This document shows positions 16,929 through 25,237 of a DNA stretch of 64,000 bases, piece after piece (position 1 is the first letter of the stretch; every line of letters starts with the position of its first letter). The stretch is taken from positions 35,064 to 99,063 of the forward strand of contig CACICF010000003.1 in NCBI GenBank assembly GCA_902584995.1. Reading direction: 5' to 3'. This DNA is from an uncultured Pelagibacteraceae bacterium (lineage in GTDB: Bacteria > Pseudomonadota > Alphaproteobacteria > Pelagibacterales > Pelagibacteraceae). The notes beneath the pieces are model-generated. The model saw nothing but the letters and a program-made list of their open reading frames with translations. It was not told the DNA's origin and did not search any database. Both the position numbers and the translations under genes were made by a program.

Positions 16929-17870
16929 TTAAATTTCATAACCTTTTTCTTCAGGCTCGTTATCTGTCAACTCCTCAGGAAACCCTTCAGCTCTAAAATC
17001 AATTTTATTTAGATCTTCCATTCTTTTTACAATCATTGATGACCAAGCTCTTGAGCCATATTTTTTTTGGCCATCTTTAAATATTTCAACTATTTTAGGA
17101 GAAATTTCCAAAGGTGCATTTAATTTTTTTGCGAGTTCATCAAATAGACCCGTATCTTTTAAAACAAGGTCCATCGTAAAATTTATATTATAAGAGCCAT
17201 TTAAAATAACTTGGCTCTCAGTTTCATGAACAAATGAATTTCCTGATGACACAGCAATTCCTTTATAAGCTTTCGTAAGATCTAGGTTTGATTTTTTGGC
17301 TACTGTCCATGCCTCCCCAAGAGCAACCAAATGTGTGGAAGCTAAATAATTTGTAATTACTTTAAGAACAGACGCTGTGCCCAATTCTCCTGTATGTAAT
17401 ATTTTACGCCCCATTACTGTTAAAGCAGGCAAAATATTTTCAAATGCATCCCTGTCTCCACCAACAAAAATTGCTATATTTCCTGAGGCAGCTCTATGGC
17501 ATCCTCCACTTACTGGACCATCTAAAGGTATTGCTTTTTTTTCAATTACTTTTTTACCAATTCTTTTTACCTCTGATTCATCAGTGGTACTCATTTCCAA
17601 CCATATTTTATTTTCAGAAAGACCCTCTAATATTCCGTTTTGACCTTCCATCACCTCAGCACAAATTTCAGGAGAAGGAAGGCAGGTTATTATTAAATCA
17701 ACTTCCTGCGCTAGCTCTTTATTAGAGTTTGCTATTTTAGCACCCAAAGCTTCAAATTGTTTTGTTAAATTTTTATCTAAATCTCTAACTGTTAAATTAA
17801 ATTTATTCCTCAATAAACTCCCAGCTAGTTTTCCTCCGACATTTCCCAAGCCAATAAATCCTATCTTCAT
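16929..17870 (-). CDS. 3-hydroxyisobutyrate dehydrogenase-like NAD-binding protein
   Basis: Beta-hydroxyacid dehydrogenase (MmsB/GarR family) of 313 aa, cytosolic. The Rossmann motif is GLGNVG at 7-12. The substrate loop is DGPVSGGCHRAASG, with Cys-His in place of more common residues, and the catalytic Lys is expected in SVLKVITNYL. Family members reduce tartronate semialdehyde or oxidise 3-hydroxyisobutyrate and similar beta-hydroxyacids. Its stop/start overlaps the DMT transporter by one base. Paired with the aldehyde dehydrogenase, it would handle a semialdehyde intermediate. Confidence 0.86.
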   Translation of the reverse strand: MKIGFIGLGNVGGKLAGSLLRNKFNLTVRDLDKNLTKQFEALGAKIANSNKELAQEVDLIITCLPSPEICAEVMEGQNGILEGLSENKIWLEMSTTDESEVKRIGKKVIEKKAIPLDGPVSGGCHRAASGNIAIFVGGDRDAFENILPALTVMGRKILHTGELGTASVLKVITNYLASTHLVALGEAWTVAKKSNLDLTKAYKGIAVSSGNSFVHETESQVILNGSYNINFTMDLVLKDTGLFDELAKKLNAPLEISPKIVEIFKDGQKKYGSRAWSSMIVKRMEDLNKIDFRAEGFPEELTDNEPEEKGYEI

Positions 17871-18733
17871 TAATTTACCTCCTCTTTCTTTTTATATAAT
17901 ATCATTACGACACCAAATATTATTACTACTCCTCCAATAAATAATTCAGTTGTTGGTTTCTCGCCTAATAAAAATATTGCAGCAAGCAATCCTGTCGGTG
18001 GTATACCCATAGTTACTATAGGTAACACTTTATATAATGGATTATTTTTTAGAACATAATAAAAGCATCCATAAGTTATAGGTTGCATAATAAATCCAAT
18101 GTAAAAAGCTATTAACCAATGATTAAATTTAGCAGTTGATAAATATGAGATTGTATCACCTTCAATTACTGCAGAAATTAAAATTAAAGTAGGTCCGGAA
18201 AATAATGCAAGCCATGCAACTAAAGCTAAAGGATTAATTTCTTTACTCAAAGGTTTAACAATCACTTGACCGAGTGCCCATATTGCTGAACCTAGAATAG
18301 TAAGAGCGATACCAAATATTTTTCCATCTAAATTAGGCGAGCCAATTAAAATATATACTCCTATAAATGCAACTCCTATTCCAATCAAAGCTCTTAAAGT
18401 TGGTTTCTCTTTCAACATAAAAAAAGCAAAAATTACTCCAAAAGGAACTTCTGTTTGTACTAATAATACTGCCGCTGATGCATCTATAAAATTTAAACCA
18501 GTATAGGTAATACTGTATTGCAAAGTGTTTGCTATAAACGAAGCGATAAAAATTTTTTTTAAGAATCCTCTTGGAATAGGAAACCACCAAATTAATATAG
18601 AGGCAGCAAAAATAAATCTTAATCCCATTAAAAGTATTGGAGGAAAAGACTCAAAAGCAGGTTTTGCAATTACAAAACCAAAACCTAAAAAGATAGGAAC
18701 AAGTGATGCAACTAGAGTGTCTTTAAAATTCAT
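17870..18733 (-). CDS. DMT-superfamily (EamA) transporter
   Basis: Inner-membrane protein of 287 aa with about ten TM segments and two EamA repeats; MGLRFIFAASILIWW is typical of repeat one. It is the first gene of the seven-gene minus-strand operon running to 12516, and is coupled by a one-base overlap to the hydroxyacid dehydrogenase gene. Divergent from the racemase-fold gene at 18794 across 60 bases. Direction and substrate are unknown. Confidence 0.85.
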   Translation of the reverse strand: MNFKDTLVASLVPIFLGFGFVIAKPAFESFPPILLMGLRFIFAASILIWWFPIPRGFLKKIFIASFIANTLQYSITYTGLNFIDASAAVLLVQTEVPFGVIFAFFMLKEKPTLRALIGIGVAFIGVYILIGSPNLDGKIFGIALTILGSAIWALGQVIVKPLSKEINPLALVAWLALFSGPTLILISAVIEGDTISYLSTAKFNHWLIAFYIGFIMQPITYGCFYYVLKNNPLYKVLPIVTMGIPPTGLLAAIFLLGEKPTTELFIGGVVIIFGVVMILYKKKEEVN

Positions 18734-18793
18734 TCAATTCATTTAATATTAATGATTATTCAAGAACTTATGATATATTCTCTTTTTTAAATT

Positions 18794-19534
18794 ATGAATT
18801 CAACAAAAATAGAACCAAAATACATAAGTAAATCAAATCCACGAGTTGGCCTTATTGCTCTTGCAAGTGATTTTATGATTGAGAGAGATTTTATTAATGT
18901 AATAAAGGATAGAGAAATTGATTTTTTTGTTAATAGAATAGAGTGTTATAATCCTTTAACCAAAGAAAATCTGATTAAAATGTCAGATAAAGTAACCGAT
19001 GTTGCAAAAGATATTCTCCCAGACCAAGATATAGACTGTGTTGTCTATGGATGCACTTCAGGAACAATAGCCGTAGGATACAATTCCATAGAACAAAAAG
19101 TAAAAGCAGCAAAACCAATGGCAGAGGTTACAACACCAAGTACTGCTGCTATAAAAGCTTTAAAGAAACTAAATATAAGCAAGCTTTGTTTATTTACTCC
19201 ATACAGTAAAAAACTTAATGATGATGTTATAGAATATTTTAAATCAGAAGGATTTGAAATAACTTCCAATTCTTATTTTGATATAGAGGCAGACTACGAT
19301 ATCGGTAAAGTAGATCAAAATTATTTGTATGATGTGTTGTCTAAAATAGATTTAAATGGCGCGGAAGCATTATTTGTATCTTGCACAGCTTTACCTGTAC
19401 TTCCAATAATTGACAAACTTGAAAAAAAATTGAATACAGTTGTTTTATCAAGTAACCAGGCTTTAATCTGGGATACACTTGTTAAAATAAATAAAGATAA
19501 TCAAGTTGAGGGTTTTGGAAAATTATTCAGATAG
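18794..19534 (+). CDS. Asp/Glu racemase-fold protein (maleate isomerase / EutA-like)
   Basis: Cytosolic enzyme of 246 aa in the family of maleate cis-trans isomerase, arylmalonate decarboxylase and EutA. Two catalytic cysteines are visible in equivalent half-domain positions: C87 in VVYGCTSGT and C197 in VSCTALP. EutA occurs in ectoine-utilisation clusters next to the hydrolase EutD/DoeA, and the next gene here (6 nt downstream) is DoeA-like, which supports an EutA-type role. The other eut genes (B, C, E) are not in this window, so the pathway may be different. Alternative: a racemase or isomerase for another imported acid. Confidence 0.72.
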   Translation: MNSTKIEPKYISKSNPRVGLIALASDFMIERDFINVIKDREIDFFVNRIECYNPLTKENLIKMSDKVTDVAKDILPDQDIDCVVYGCTSGTIAVGYNSIEQKVKAAKPMAEVTTPSTAAIKALKKLNISKLCLFTPYSKKLNDDVIEYFKSEGFEITSNSYFDIEADYDIGKVDQNYLYDVLSKIDLNGAEALFVSCTALPVLPIIDKLEKKLNTVVLSSNQALIWDTLVKINKDNQVEGFGKLFR

Positions 19535-19540
19535 AAAGTA

Positions 19541-20710
19541 ATGTCATTTAGCAAAGAGGAATACAAACAAAGATTAAAAAAAGTAAAGTCAATGATGGAA
19601 AAAAAAGGCATTGAACTTTTAATTTCTCACGACACTAATAATATGAACTATTTGACTGGTTATGATGCATGGTCTTTTTATTATGCTCAATGTGCAATTG
19701 TTCATATAAATGCAGACGAACCTCTTTGCTTTGTAAGAGCACAAGATGCTGGAGGCGCTTATATAAAAACCTATCTTAAAGATGAAAACATAATTGTGTA
19801 TGACGAAAATTATATTCACACATGGCCAAAACATCCCTACGATTATTTAGTAAAAATAATTAAAGATAGAAAATGGGATAAACTTTCAATTGGTGTTGAA
19901 ATGGATGCCCATTACTTCACAGCTTTTTGCTATGAAAAGATAAAACAAGGTTTACCAAACGCAAAAATTAAAGACTCAGAACGTTTAGTTAATTGGGCGA
20001 GATTTGCTAAATCTGATGCAGAAATAAAATATATGAAAAATGCTGCATTGATTTCAGAAAAAGGGATGAAAACTGCAATGGAAGTAATTAAGACCGGCGT
20101 AAGACAATGCGATGCTGTTGGAGAAATACAAAAAACTTTATTTTATGGAACACCAGAGTTTGGAGGAGAATATTCTAGTATTGCAACACTTCTTCCAACA
20201 GGGAAGGGAACTTCAGCTTCACATTTAACTGCTACACAAGATAAGTTTGTAGAGGGGGAAGCAACAATTGTAGAGTTATCTGGAGTTTACAAAAGATATC
20301 ATTCTCCAATGGCAAGAACTGTTTTGTTAGGAAAACCCGATCAACTAAAAATTGATACGATGAAAAAGACTATTGAAGCTCTAGAAGCTGGAATTAAAGT
20401 AACAAAAGCTGGAAATACTGCAAATGATGTTGCCCAAGCATTTTGGGGAGTTTTAGACAAATATGGAATAGAAAAAAAGTCTAGAACAGGCTACTCAATT
20501 GGTATTGGTTACCCACCAGATTGGGGTGAACATACTTTAAATATTTATAAAGAAGAAATGACAGAATTAGTTCCAAATTCTTGTTTTCATATGATAGCTG
20601 TAATGCAATTTGGTGATTGGGGAGTTGAAGCATCAGAATCTATAAGAGTTACTGACAATGGATGTGAATTATTTTGTAATTATCCAAAAGAGCTACATAT
20701 AAAGAGTTAA
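19541..20710 (+). CDS. Ectoine hydrolase-like M24 (pita-bread fold) protein
   Basis: Protein of 389 aa with an N-terminal creatinase domain (about 1-150) and a C-terminal M24 domain (about 155-385). I recognise EutD/DoeA-type segments: LTGYDAWSFY, LVNWARFAKSDAEIKYMKNAA (split as family landmarks) and TGYSIGIGYPPDWGEHT. The usual dinuclear metal ligands of aminopeptidases are not evident: the first Asp position reads VELSGVYKRYHSP, with a His as in creatinase/EutD. This points to C-N hydrolysis of a small cyclic or guanidino-like compound rather than peptide cleavage. It lies just before a polyamine-type ABC transporter, so ectoine or a related compatible solute is a reasonable substrate; not proven by sequence alone. 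Confidence 0.7.
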   Translation: MSFSKEEYKQRLKKVKSMMEKKGIELLISHDTNNMNYLTGYDAWSFYYAQCAIVHINADEPLCFVRAQDAGGAYIKTYLKDENIIVYDENYIHTWPKHPYDYLVKIIKDRKWDKLSIGVEMDAHYFTAFCYEKIKQGLPNAKIKDSERLVNWARFAKSDAEIKYMKNAALISEKGMKTAMEVIKTGVRQCDAVGEIQKTLFYGTPEFGGEYSSIATLLPTGKGTSASHLTATQDKFVEGEATIVELSGVYKRYHSPMARTVLLGKPDQLKIDTMKKTIEALEAGIKVTKAGNTANDVAQAFWGVLDKYGIEKKSRTGYSIGIGYPPDWGEHTLNIYKEEMTELVPNSCFHMIAVMQFGDWGVEASESIRVTDNGCELFCNYPKELHIKS

Positions 20711-20755
20711 TTAACTGTTGCAAATAACAAAACTAAATGTTTTAAAAACTATCTT

Positions 20756-21841
20756 ATGTCAAAAAAAGCTGATTTCGTAAAATTTGATAAAGTAGACAAA
20801 AGTTACGACGGAAAAGTATTAGTAGTAAAAGATCTGAATTTAGATATTGAAGAAGGTGAGTTTGTAACAATGCTTGGACCTTCTGGTTCAGGAAAAACTA
20901 CATGTCTAATGATGCTTGCTGGTTTTGAAACCCCAACCAACGGAGAAATATTTTTAGATAACAATCCAATTTCAAATATTCCACCACATAAAAGAGGAAT
21001 CGGAATGGTTTTTCAAAATTATGCTTTATTTCCTCACATGACAGTTTTTGAAAATTTAGCATTTCCGTTAAAGGTAAGAAAGATGTCTCAAGAGGATATA
21101 GAAAAAAAAGTCGACAAAGCTTTATCAATGGTCTCATTGGGTGGATTTGCAAACAGAATGCCAGGTCAACTATCAGGTGGTCAACAACAAAGAGTTGCAG
21201 TTGCAAGAGCTTTAGTTTTTGATCCGGCTGTTGTTTTAATGGATGAGCCTTTAGGTGCGTTAGATAAAAATTTAAGAGAAAGCATGCAGTACGAAATTAA
21301 ACACATTCATGAAAGTATTGGCGTAACAGTAGTTTATGTAACTCATGATCAGGGTGAGGCTTTAACAATGTCAAATAGGATTGCGGTATTTAATGATGGT
21401 AAAGTTCAACAACTATCAAGCCCTGATAAGTTATATGAAGAACCAGTTAACTCTTTTGTTGCAGAATTTATTGGCGAAAATAATACTTTTGGTGGAGAAG
21501 TTTCTGAAATTTCAAATGGAACATGTAAAGTTAAATTACAAAAGGGTGAAATAATTGCTAATCCAATTTCAGTTAAATCTGTTGGAGAAAAAACTACAGT
21601 ATCAATCAGACCAGAACGAGCATTGATAAACCCTAAAGGTAAAATGGATAATAATCAAAAAGGAAAAATTGAAGAAGTCATTTATCATGGGGATCATACT
21701 AGGGTTAGATTAAATTTACTTGGTAATTCAGAATTTATATTGAAAGTTCCAAATAGTTCTCAAAACCTAGATATAAAACTTGGTAATGAAATTAATATTG
21801 GCTGGAACAGTCATGACGCTAGAGCTTTAGACCCAAAATAA
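20756..21841 (+). CDS. Polyamine-type ABC transporter ATPase (PotA-like)
   Basis: Cytoplasmic ATPase of 361 aa. Walker A is GPSGSGKTT at 41-49, the signature is LSGGQQQR, Walker B reads VVLMDEP and is followed by LGALD. The C-terminal about 110 residues form a TOBE domain (VSIRPERALINPKG region), as in PotA/FbpC-type ATPases. Together with 21941, 23126 and 24382 it makes a complete spermidine/putrescine-class importer. The upstream EutA-like and DoeA-like genes are in the same direction (45 nt gap), so the cargo may be the substrate of those enzymes rather than a polyamine. Confidence 0.92.
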   Translation: MSKKADFVKFDKVDKSYDGKVLVVKDLNLDIEEGEFVTMLGPSGSGKTTCLMMLAGFETPTNGEIFLDNNPISNIPPHKRGIGMVFQNYALFPHMTVFENLAFPLKVRKMSQEDIEKKVDKALSMVSLGGFANRMPGQLSGGQQQRVAVARALVFDPAVVLMDEPLGALDKNLRESMQYEIKHIHESIGVTVVYVTHDQGEALTMSNRIAVFNDGKVQQLSSPDKLYEEPVNSFVAEFIGENNTFGGEVSEISNGTCKVKLQKGEIIANPISVKSVGEKTTVSIRPERALINPKGKMDNNQKGKIEEVIYHGDHTRVRLNLLGNSEFILKVPNSSQNLDIKLGNEINIGWNSHDARALDPK

Positions 21842-21874
21842 GCGTAATTACAACATTTTCGCCAAAATCACCTG

Positions 21875-21936
21875 TTGACTCTTATATTCTATGTTGCTGT
21901 ACTCCTTTTTTTATAAAAAAAACGTTTAAACGGAGG
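21875..21936 (+). promoter_or_regulatory. Candidate promoter and strong ribosome binding site of the polyamine-type binding protein
   Basis: TTGACT (21875-21880) and TGTACT (21898-21903) are 17 nt apart; the -10 match is weak (4 of 6). A strong GGAGG Shine-Dalgarno lies at 21932-21936, 4 nt before the ATG. The 99-base gap before this gene is unusually long for the window, which fits an extra internal promoter for the abundant binding protein. Confidence 0.35.
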
Positions 21937-21940
21937 ATAA

Positions 21941-23059
21941 ATGAAAAAATTAAGTAAATTATTACTTGCTTTAACATTTGCAGTTTCTGTATCTACATCC
22001 GCTTTTGCAGTAGTTGTTGCATCATGGGGTGGAGCATACACCGAAAGTCAAAAGTTAGGATATGGAGATCCAACATCTAAAGCATTAGGTGTGCCGATCG
22101 AGTGGGTTGACTATTCAGGTGGACTTTCAGAAATTAAAGCGCAAATAGAGGCAGGAGCAATCACATGGGATATTATAGACGTATTCGCTTATGATACTAT
22201 TAATGGTTGTGACGAAGGAATTTTTGTTGAGTTTGATTTTGACAAAGATTTCCCGCCAGCACCAGATGGTACACCAGCTAGTGAAGACTTCTTTACTGAT
22301 ATGCCAAGTAAATGTGCGGTAGGAAATATCTTATATTCTTGGAACTATGCTTACAACAGTGATTTATTAAAAAGCACGCCAACGACTTTAAAAGATTTCT
22401 TTAACACACAAAGATTTCCTGGAAAAAGAGCTATTTACAAAAGTGCATTAACTAACTTAGAAATTGCATTAGCAGCAGATGGCGTAAAAATGGGTAAAGG
22501 TGGAGAATTTATCTACAAAAAATTAGAAGAGCCAGGATATGTTGACAGAGCAATGAATAAAATCAAAGCACTTTGTGAGGATCCAAATGGCGGATGTGTA
22601 TTTTGGTCAGCTGGAGCTCAACCACCAGAATTATTGATGAGTGGTGAAGTTGTAATGGCGACTGGTTGGAATGGTAGATTTTTCAATGCAGCAGTTGGAG
22701 AAGGTGCTCCAATAGTTCAAGTTTGGGATGGACAAGGTCTTGACTATGAATATTTTGCATTAGTAAAAGGTGGACCAAATCAAGATGACGCTATGAAGGC
22801 TTTAGCAATGATGACAAGTACTGAGATGTTAGCAGGAAGTGCAAAATACATTGCGTATGCACCATGGAGAAAATCATCAATTGCAGTTATGGAAGCAGGC
22901 GAGCCTTGGTATAAAGATGGAAAAACTAACATGGTTCCACATATGCCAACAGCACCAGCTAACCTTAAAAGATACTTCTTAGTAAACGCTGAGTACTGGG
23001 CTGATAACGGCACAGAGCTTGGTGAAAAATGGGAAGCTATGAAAGCTAGTATTAAATAA
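21941..23059 (+). CDS. Polyamine-type ABC transporter substrate-binding protein (PotD-like)
   Basis: Periplasmic binding protein of 372 aa. The signal peptide is MKKLSK plus a hydrophobic core, with cleavage after AFA at about residue 23. The mature N-terminus VVVASWGGAYTES is characteristic of the PotD/F-type fold. Several Cys residues (for example TINGCDE, SKCAVGN, ALCEDPNGGCVFW) could form periplasmic disulfides. The strong SD, separate promoter candidate and downstream terminator indicate high, partly independent expression. Family cargo includes putrescine, spermidine, opines and other amines; the cargo here is open. Confidence 0.92.
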   Translation: MKKLSKLLLALTFAVSVSTSAFAVVVASWGGAYTESQKLGYGDPTSKALGVPIEWVDYSGGLSEIKAQIEAGAITWDIIDVFAYDTINGCDEGIFVEFDFDKDFPPAPDGTPASEDFFTDMPSKCAVGNILYSWNYAYNSDLLKSTPTTLKDFFNTQRFPGKRAIYKSALTNLEIALAADGVKMGKGGEFIYKKLEEPGYVDRAMNKIKALCEDPNGGCVFWSAGAQPPELLMSGEVVMATGWNGRFFNAAVGEGAPIVQVWDGQGLDYEYFALVKGGPNQDDAMKALAMMTSTEMLAGSAKYIAYAPWRKSSIAVMEAGEPWYKDGKTNMVPHMPTAPANLKRYFLVNAEYWADNGTELGEKWEAMKASIK

Positions 23060-23095
23060 TTAAAGTTTTAAACACTTTAATTTTATATTATATTT

Positions 23096-23125
23096 AGGGC
23101 GGTTATTTTAACCGCCCTTTTTTTT
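23096..23125 (+). terminator. Rho-independent terminator between binding-protein and permease genes
   Basis: A perfect 10 bp stem (23096-23105 with 23109-23118; core GGGCGGTT/AACCGCCC) with a 3-nt loop is followed by a run of eight T (23118-23125). The permease ATG begins at the very next base, 23126. It would attenuate transcription into the permease genes, making the binding protein the excess product. Confidence 0.88.
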
Positions 23126-24379
23126 ATGAGCTCAGAAACAGGAAAAATTTTAACAACAGATGGAATTCCCTTAGAGGAAAGTCTTAAACAGGCAGAAAAG
23201 AAAAATAAAATTAAAGCTTTTCTACTAGTTGCCCCATTATTATTGTTTTTAATAATTACATACATGATTCCAATTGGAGATATGTTTTCTAGAAGCATAG
23301 ATGACAAAATGGTTACAAACATGCTTCCCAAAACTTATAAAGCAATGGAAACTTGGGATGGTAAAGAACTTCCACCAGAGGAAGTTTTTGAAGCATTTTA
23401 TTTAGACTATAAAATTCTAGTTAAAAACAAAACAGCAGGAAAATTACAGACACAATTAAACTATGAAAAAAATGGATTTAAAAGTGTTTTAAAAAAACTA
23501 GCAAGAAAACAAAAGAAATTTGAGGAGGGAAACTATAAAGAACAAATTATGAAAGTTCATAAAAGATGGAGAAATGTTGAATATTGGAGAGCAATTAAAA
23601 GAAGAGCTCCATCTTATACATATTCAAAATACCTTAAAGGTGTAGACATGTATTCTAATGAAGATGGAAAAATTGTTCAGGTTTCTGAGGATAGAAGAAT
23701 TCATAGAATATTATGGATAAGAACAGTGGAGGTAGCTTTTTTTGTTACTTTATTTTGTTTTTTGATGGCTTACCCAATTGCACATTTACTGGCAACTTTG
23801 CCAATGAAATATAGTAATTTACTTATGATTTGTGTTCTTCTTCCTTTTTGGACTTCTTTACTTGTAAGAACCGCCAGTTGGATGATTTTGTTACAGCAAC
23901 AAGGGATTGTGAATGATTTCTTTGTTTGGACAGGTCTTGTTGCGAACGATAACAGACCTGAGATGATGTATAATAAAACTGGAACTTACGTAGCAATGAC
24001 TCAAATACTTTTACCTTTTATGGTCTTACCTTTGTATAGTGTCATGAAAACGATCTCTCCAAGTCTTATGAGGGCTGGTAAGTCTTTAGGTGCAACTCCA
24101 GCGGTTGCATTTTTTAAAGTTTATTTTCCACTTACAATTCCAGGAATAGGCGCAGGTTGTCTATTAGTTTTTATTTTAGCAATTGGCTATTATATTACAC
24201 CAGCGCTTGTTGGAGGTGCATCTGGAACACTTATTAGTAATCAAATTGCATATCATATGAAAAGTACTTTAGATTGGAGCTTTGCATCTGCAATGGGTCT
24301 GATGCTTTTAACTGGTGTGTTAGCAATATATTGGATTTATAATAAACTTGTTGGAGTTGATAACATCAAATTAGGTTAA
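23126..24379 (+). CDS. Polyamine-type ABC transporter permease (PotB-like) with a long insertion
   Basis: Inner-membrane permease of 417 aa, about 120 longer than typical PotB. The first TM is near residues 31-51 and the core permease domain about 195-410, with the ATPase-contact loop GKSLGATPAVAFFKVYFPLTIPG (a longer loop, split here for reference: GKSLGATPAVAFF then KVYFPLTIPG). Between them, residues about 60-185 are a charged, Lys/Arg-rich stretch (LKKLARKQKKFEEG) predicted to be periplasmic. The ATG directly follows the terminator T-run and lacks an SD, so translation may depend on readthrough transcripts. The next permease starts 2 nt after its stop. Confidence 0.88.
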   Translation: MSSETGKILTTDGIPLEESLKQAEKKNKIKAFLLVAPLLLFLIITYMIPIGDMFSRSIDDKMVTNMLPKTYKAMETWDGKELPPEEVFEAFYLDYKILVKNKTAGKLQTQLNYEKNGFKSVLKKLARKQKKFEEGNYKEQIMKVHKRWRNVEYWRAIKRRAPSYTYSKYLKGVDMYSNEDGKIVQVSEDRRIHRILWIRTVEVAFFVTLFCFLMAYPIAHLLATLPMKYSNLLMICVLLPFWTSLLVRTASWMILLQQQGIVNDFFVWTGLVANDNRPEMMYNKTGTYVAMTQILLPFMVLPLYSVMKTISPSLMRAGKSLGATPAVAFFKVYFPLTIPGIGAGCLLVFILAIGYYITPALVGGASGTLISNQIAYHMKSTLDWSFASAMGLMLLTGVLAIYWIYNKLVGVDNIKLG

Positions 24380-24381
24380 TT

Positions 24382-25236
24382 ATGGCATTACCAAAATATA
24401 CAGAACCACATTATAGAATTTGGCATTACTTTTATTTATTAGTGTGTGGTTGTGTCTTTTTCTTTTTGATAGCTCCTTTATTTGTAATTTTTCCATTATC
24501 TTTCAATGCAGAAGAGTTTTTGGTTTTTTCTGATGGAATGAAAAGATTAGACCCTGATGCATTCTCATTGAGATGGTATAAGGATATGATTTATGGAACA
24601 AAAAATCCATGGGGTTTAGCTGCAAGAAATAGTTTTATAATTGCAATCTTTGCAACATTGGGATCAATTATTTTAGGTACTCTTGCCGCATTAGGTTTAA
24701 GTAGCAGACATATGCCCTACAAAGGTTTGATAATGGCAATTTTAATTTCACCAATGATAGTTCCACTAATTATTTCTGGGGTAGCGATTTTCTTTTTCAT
24801 GGCAAAGGTAGGTTTGGCAGCAACTCATTTAGGTATAATTCTGGCACACATTATTCTTGGAACACCTTTTGTAGTAATAACTGTAACTGCAACACTTTCA
24901 GGTTTTGATCATAGTATTACACGTGCGGCCTCAAGTCTTGGAAGTAGTCCATATAATACATTTATGAAAATTACTTTACCTTTGATATTACCAGGAGTTA
25001 TTTCTGGTGGTCTTTTTGCTTTTGTTACCTCTTTTGATGAGGTCGTCGTAGTATTATTCTTAGCTGGCTTAGATAATACTACAATACCAATTCAAATGTG
25101 GACTGGACTTAGGGAGCAATTAAGTCCGACAATTTTAGCTGTAGCAACCTGTTTGATTATATTATCAGTATTGATTTTATTAACCGCTGAACTTTTAAGA
25201 AGAAGATCTGAGAGATTAAGAGGAATAAATAGATAG
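24382..25236 (+). CDS. Polyamine-type ABC transporter permease (PotC-like)
   Basis: Inner-membrane permease of 284 aa with six predicted TM segments and the EAA-type loop AASSLGSSPYNTFMKITLPL. It is the second membrane half of the importer encoded at 20756-25236, spaced 2 nt from the PotB-like gene. The C-terminus is Arg-rich (LLRRRSERLRGINR), as common for cytosolic tails. It is convergent with the thiolase gene, with one base between the stops. Confidence 0.9.
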   Translation: MALPKYTEPHYRIWHYFYLLVCGCVFFFLIAPLFVIFPLSFNAEEFLVFSDGMKRLDPDAFSLRWYKDMIYGTKNPWGLAARNSFIIAIFATLGSIILGTLAALGLSSRHMPYKGLIMAILISPMIVPLIISGVAIFFFMAKVGLAATHLGIILAHIILGTPFVVITVTATLSGFDHSITRAASSLGSSPYNTFMKITLPLILPGVISGGLFAFVTSFDEVVVVLFLAGLDNTTIPIQMWTGLREQLSPTILAVATCLIILSVLILLTAELLRRRSERLRGINR

Positions 25237-25237
25237 T

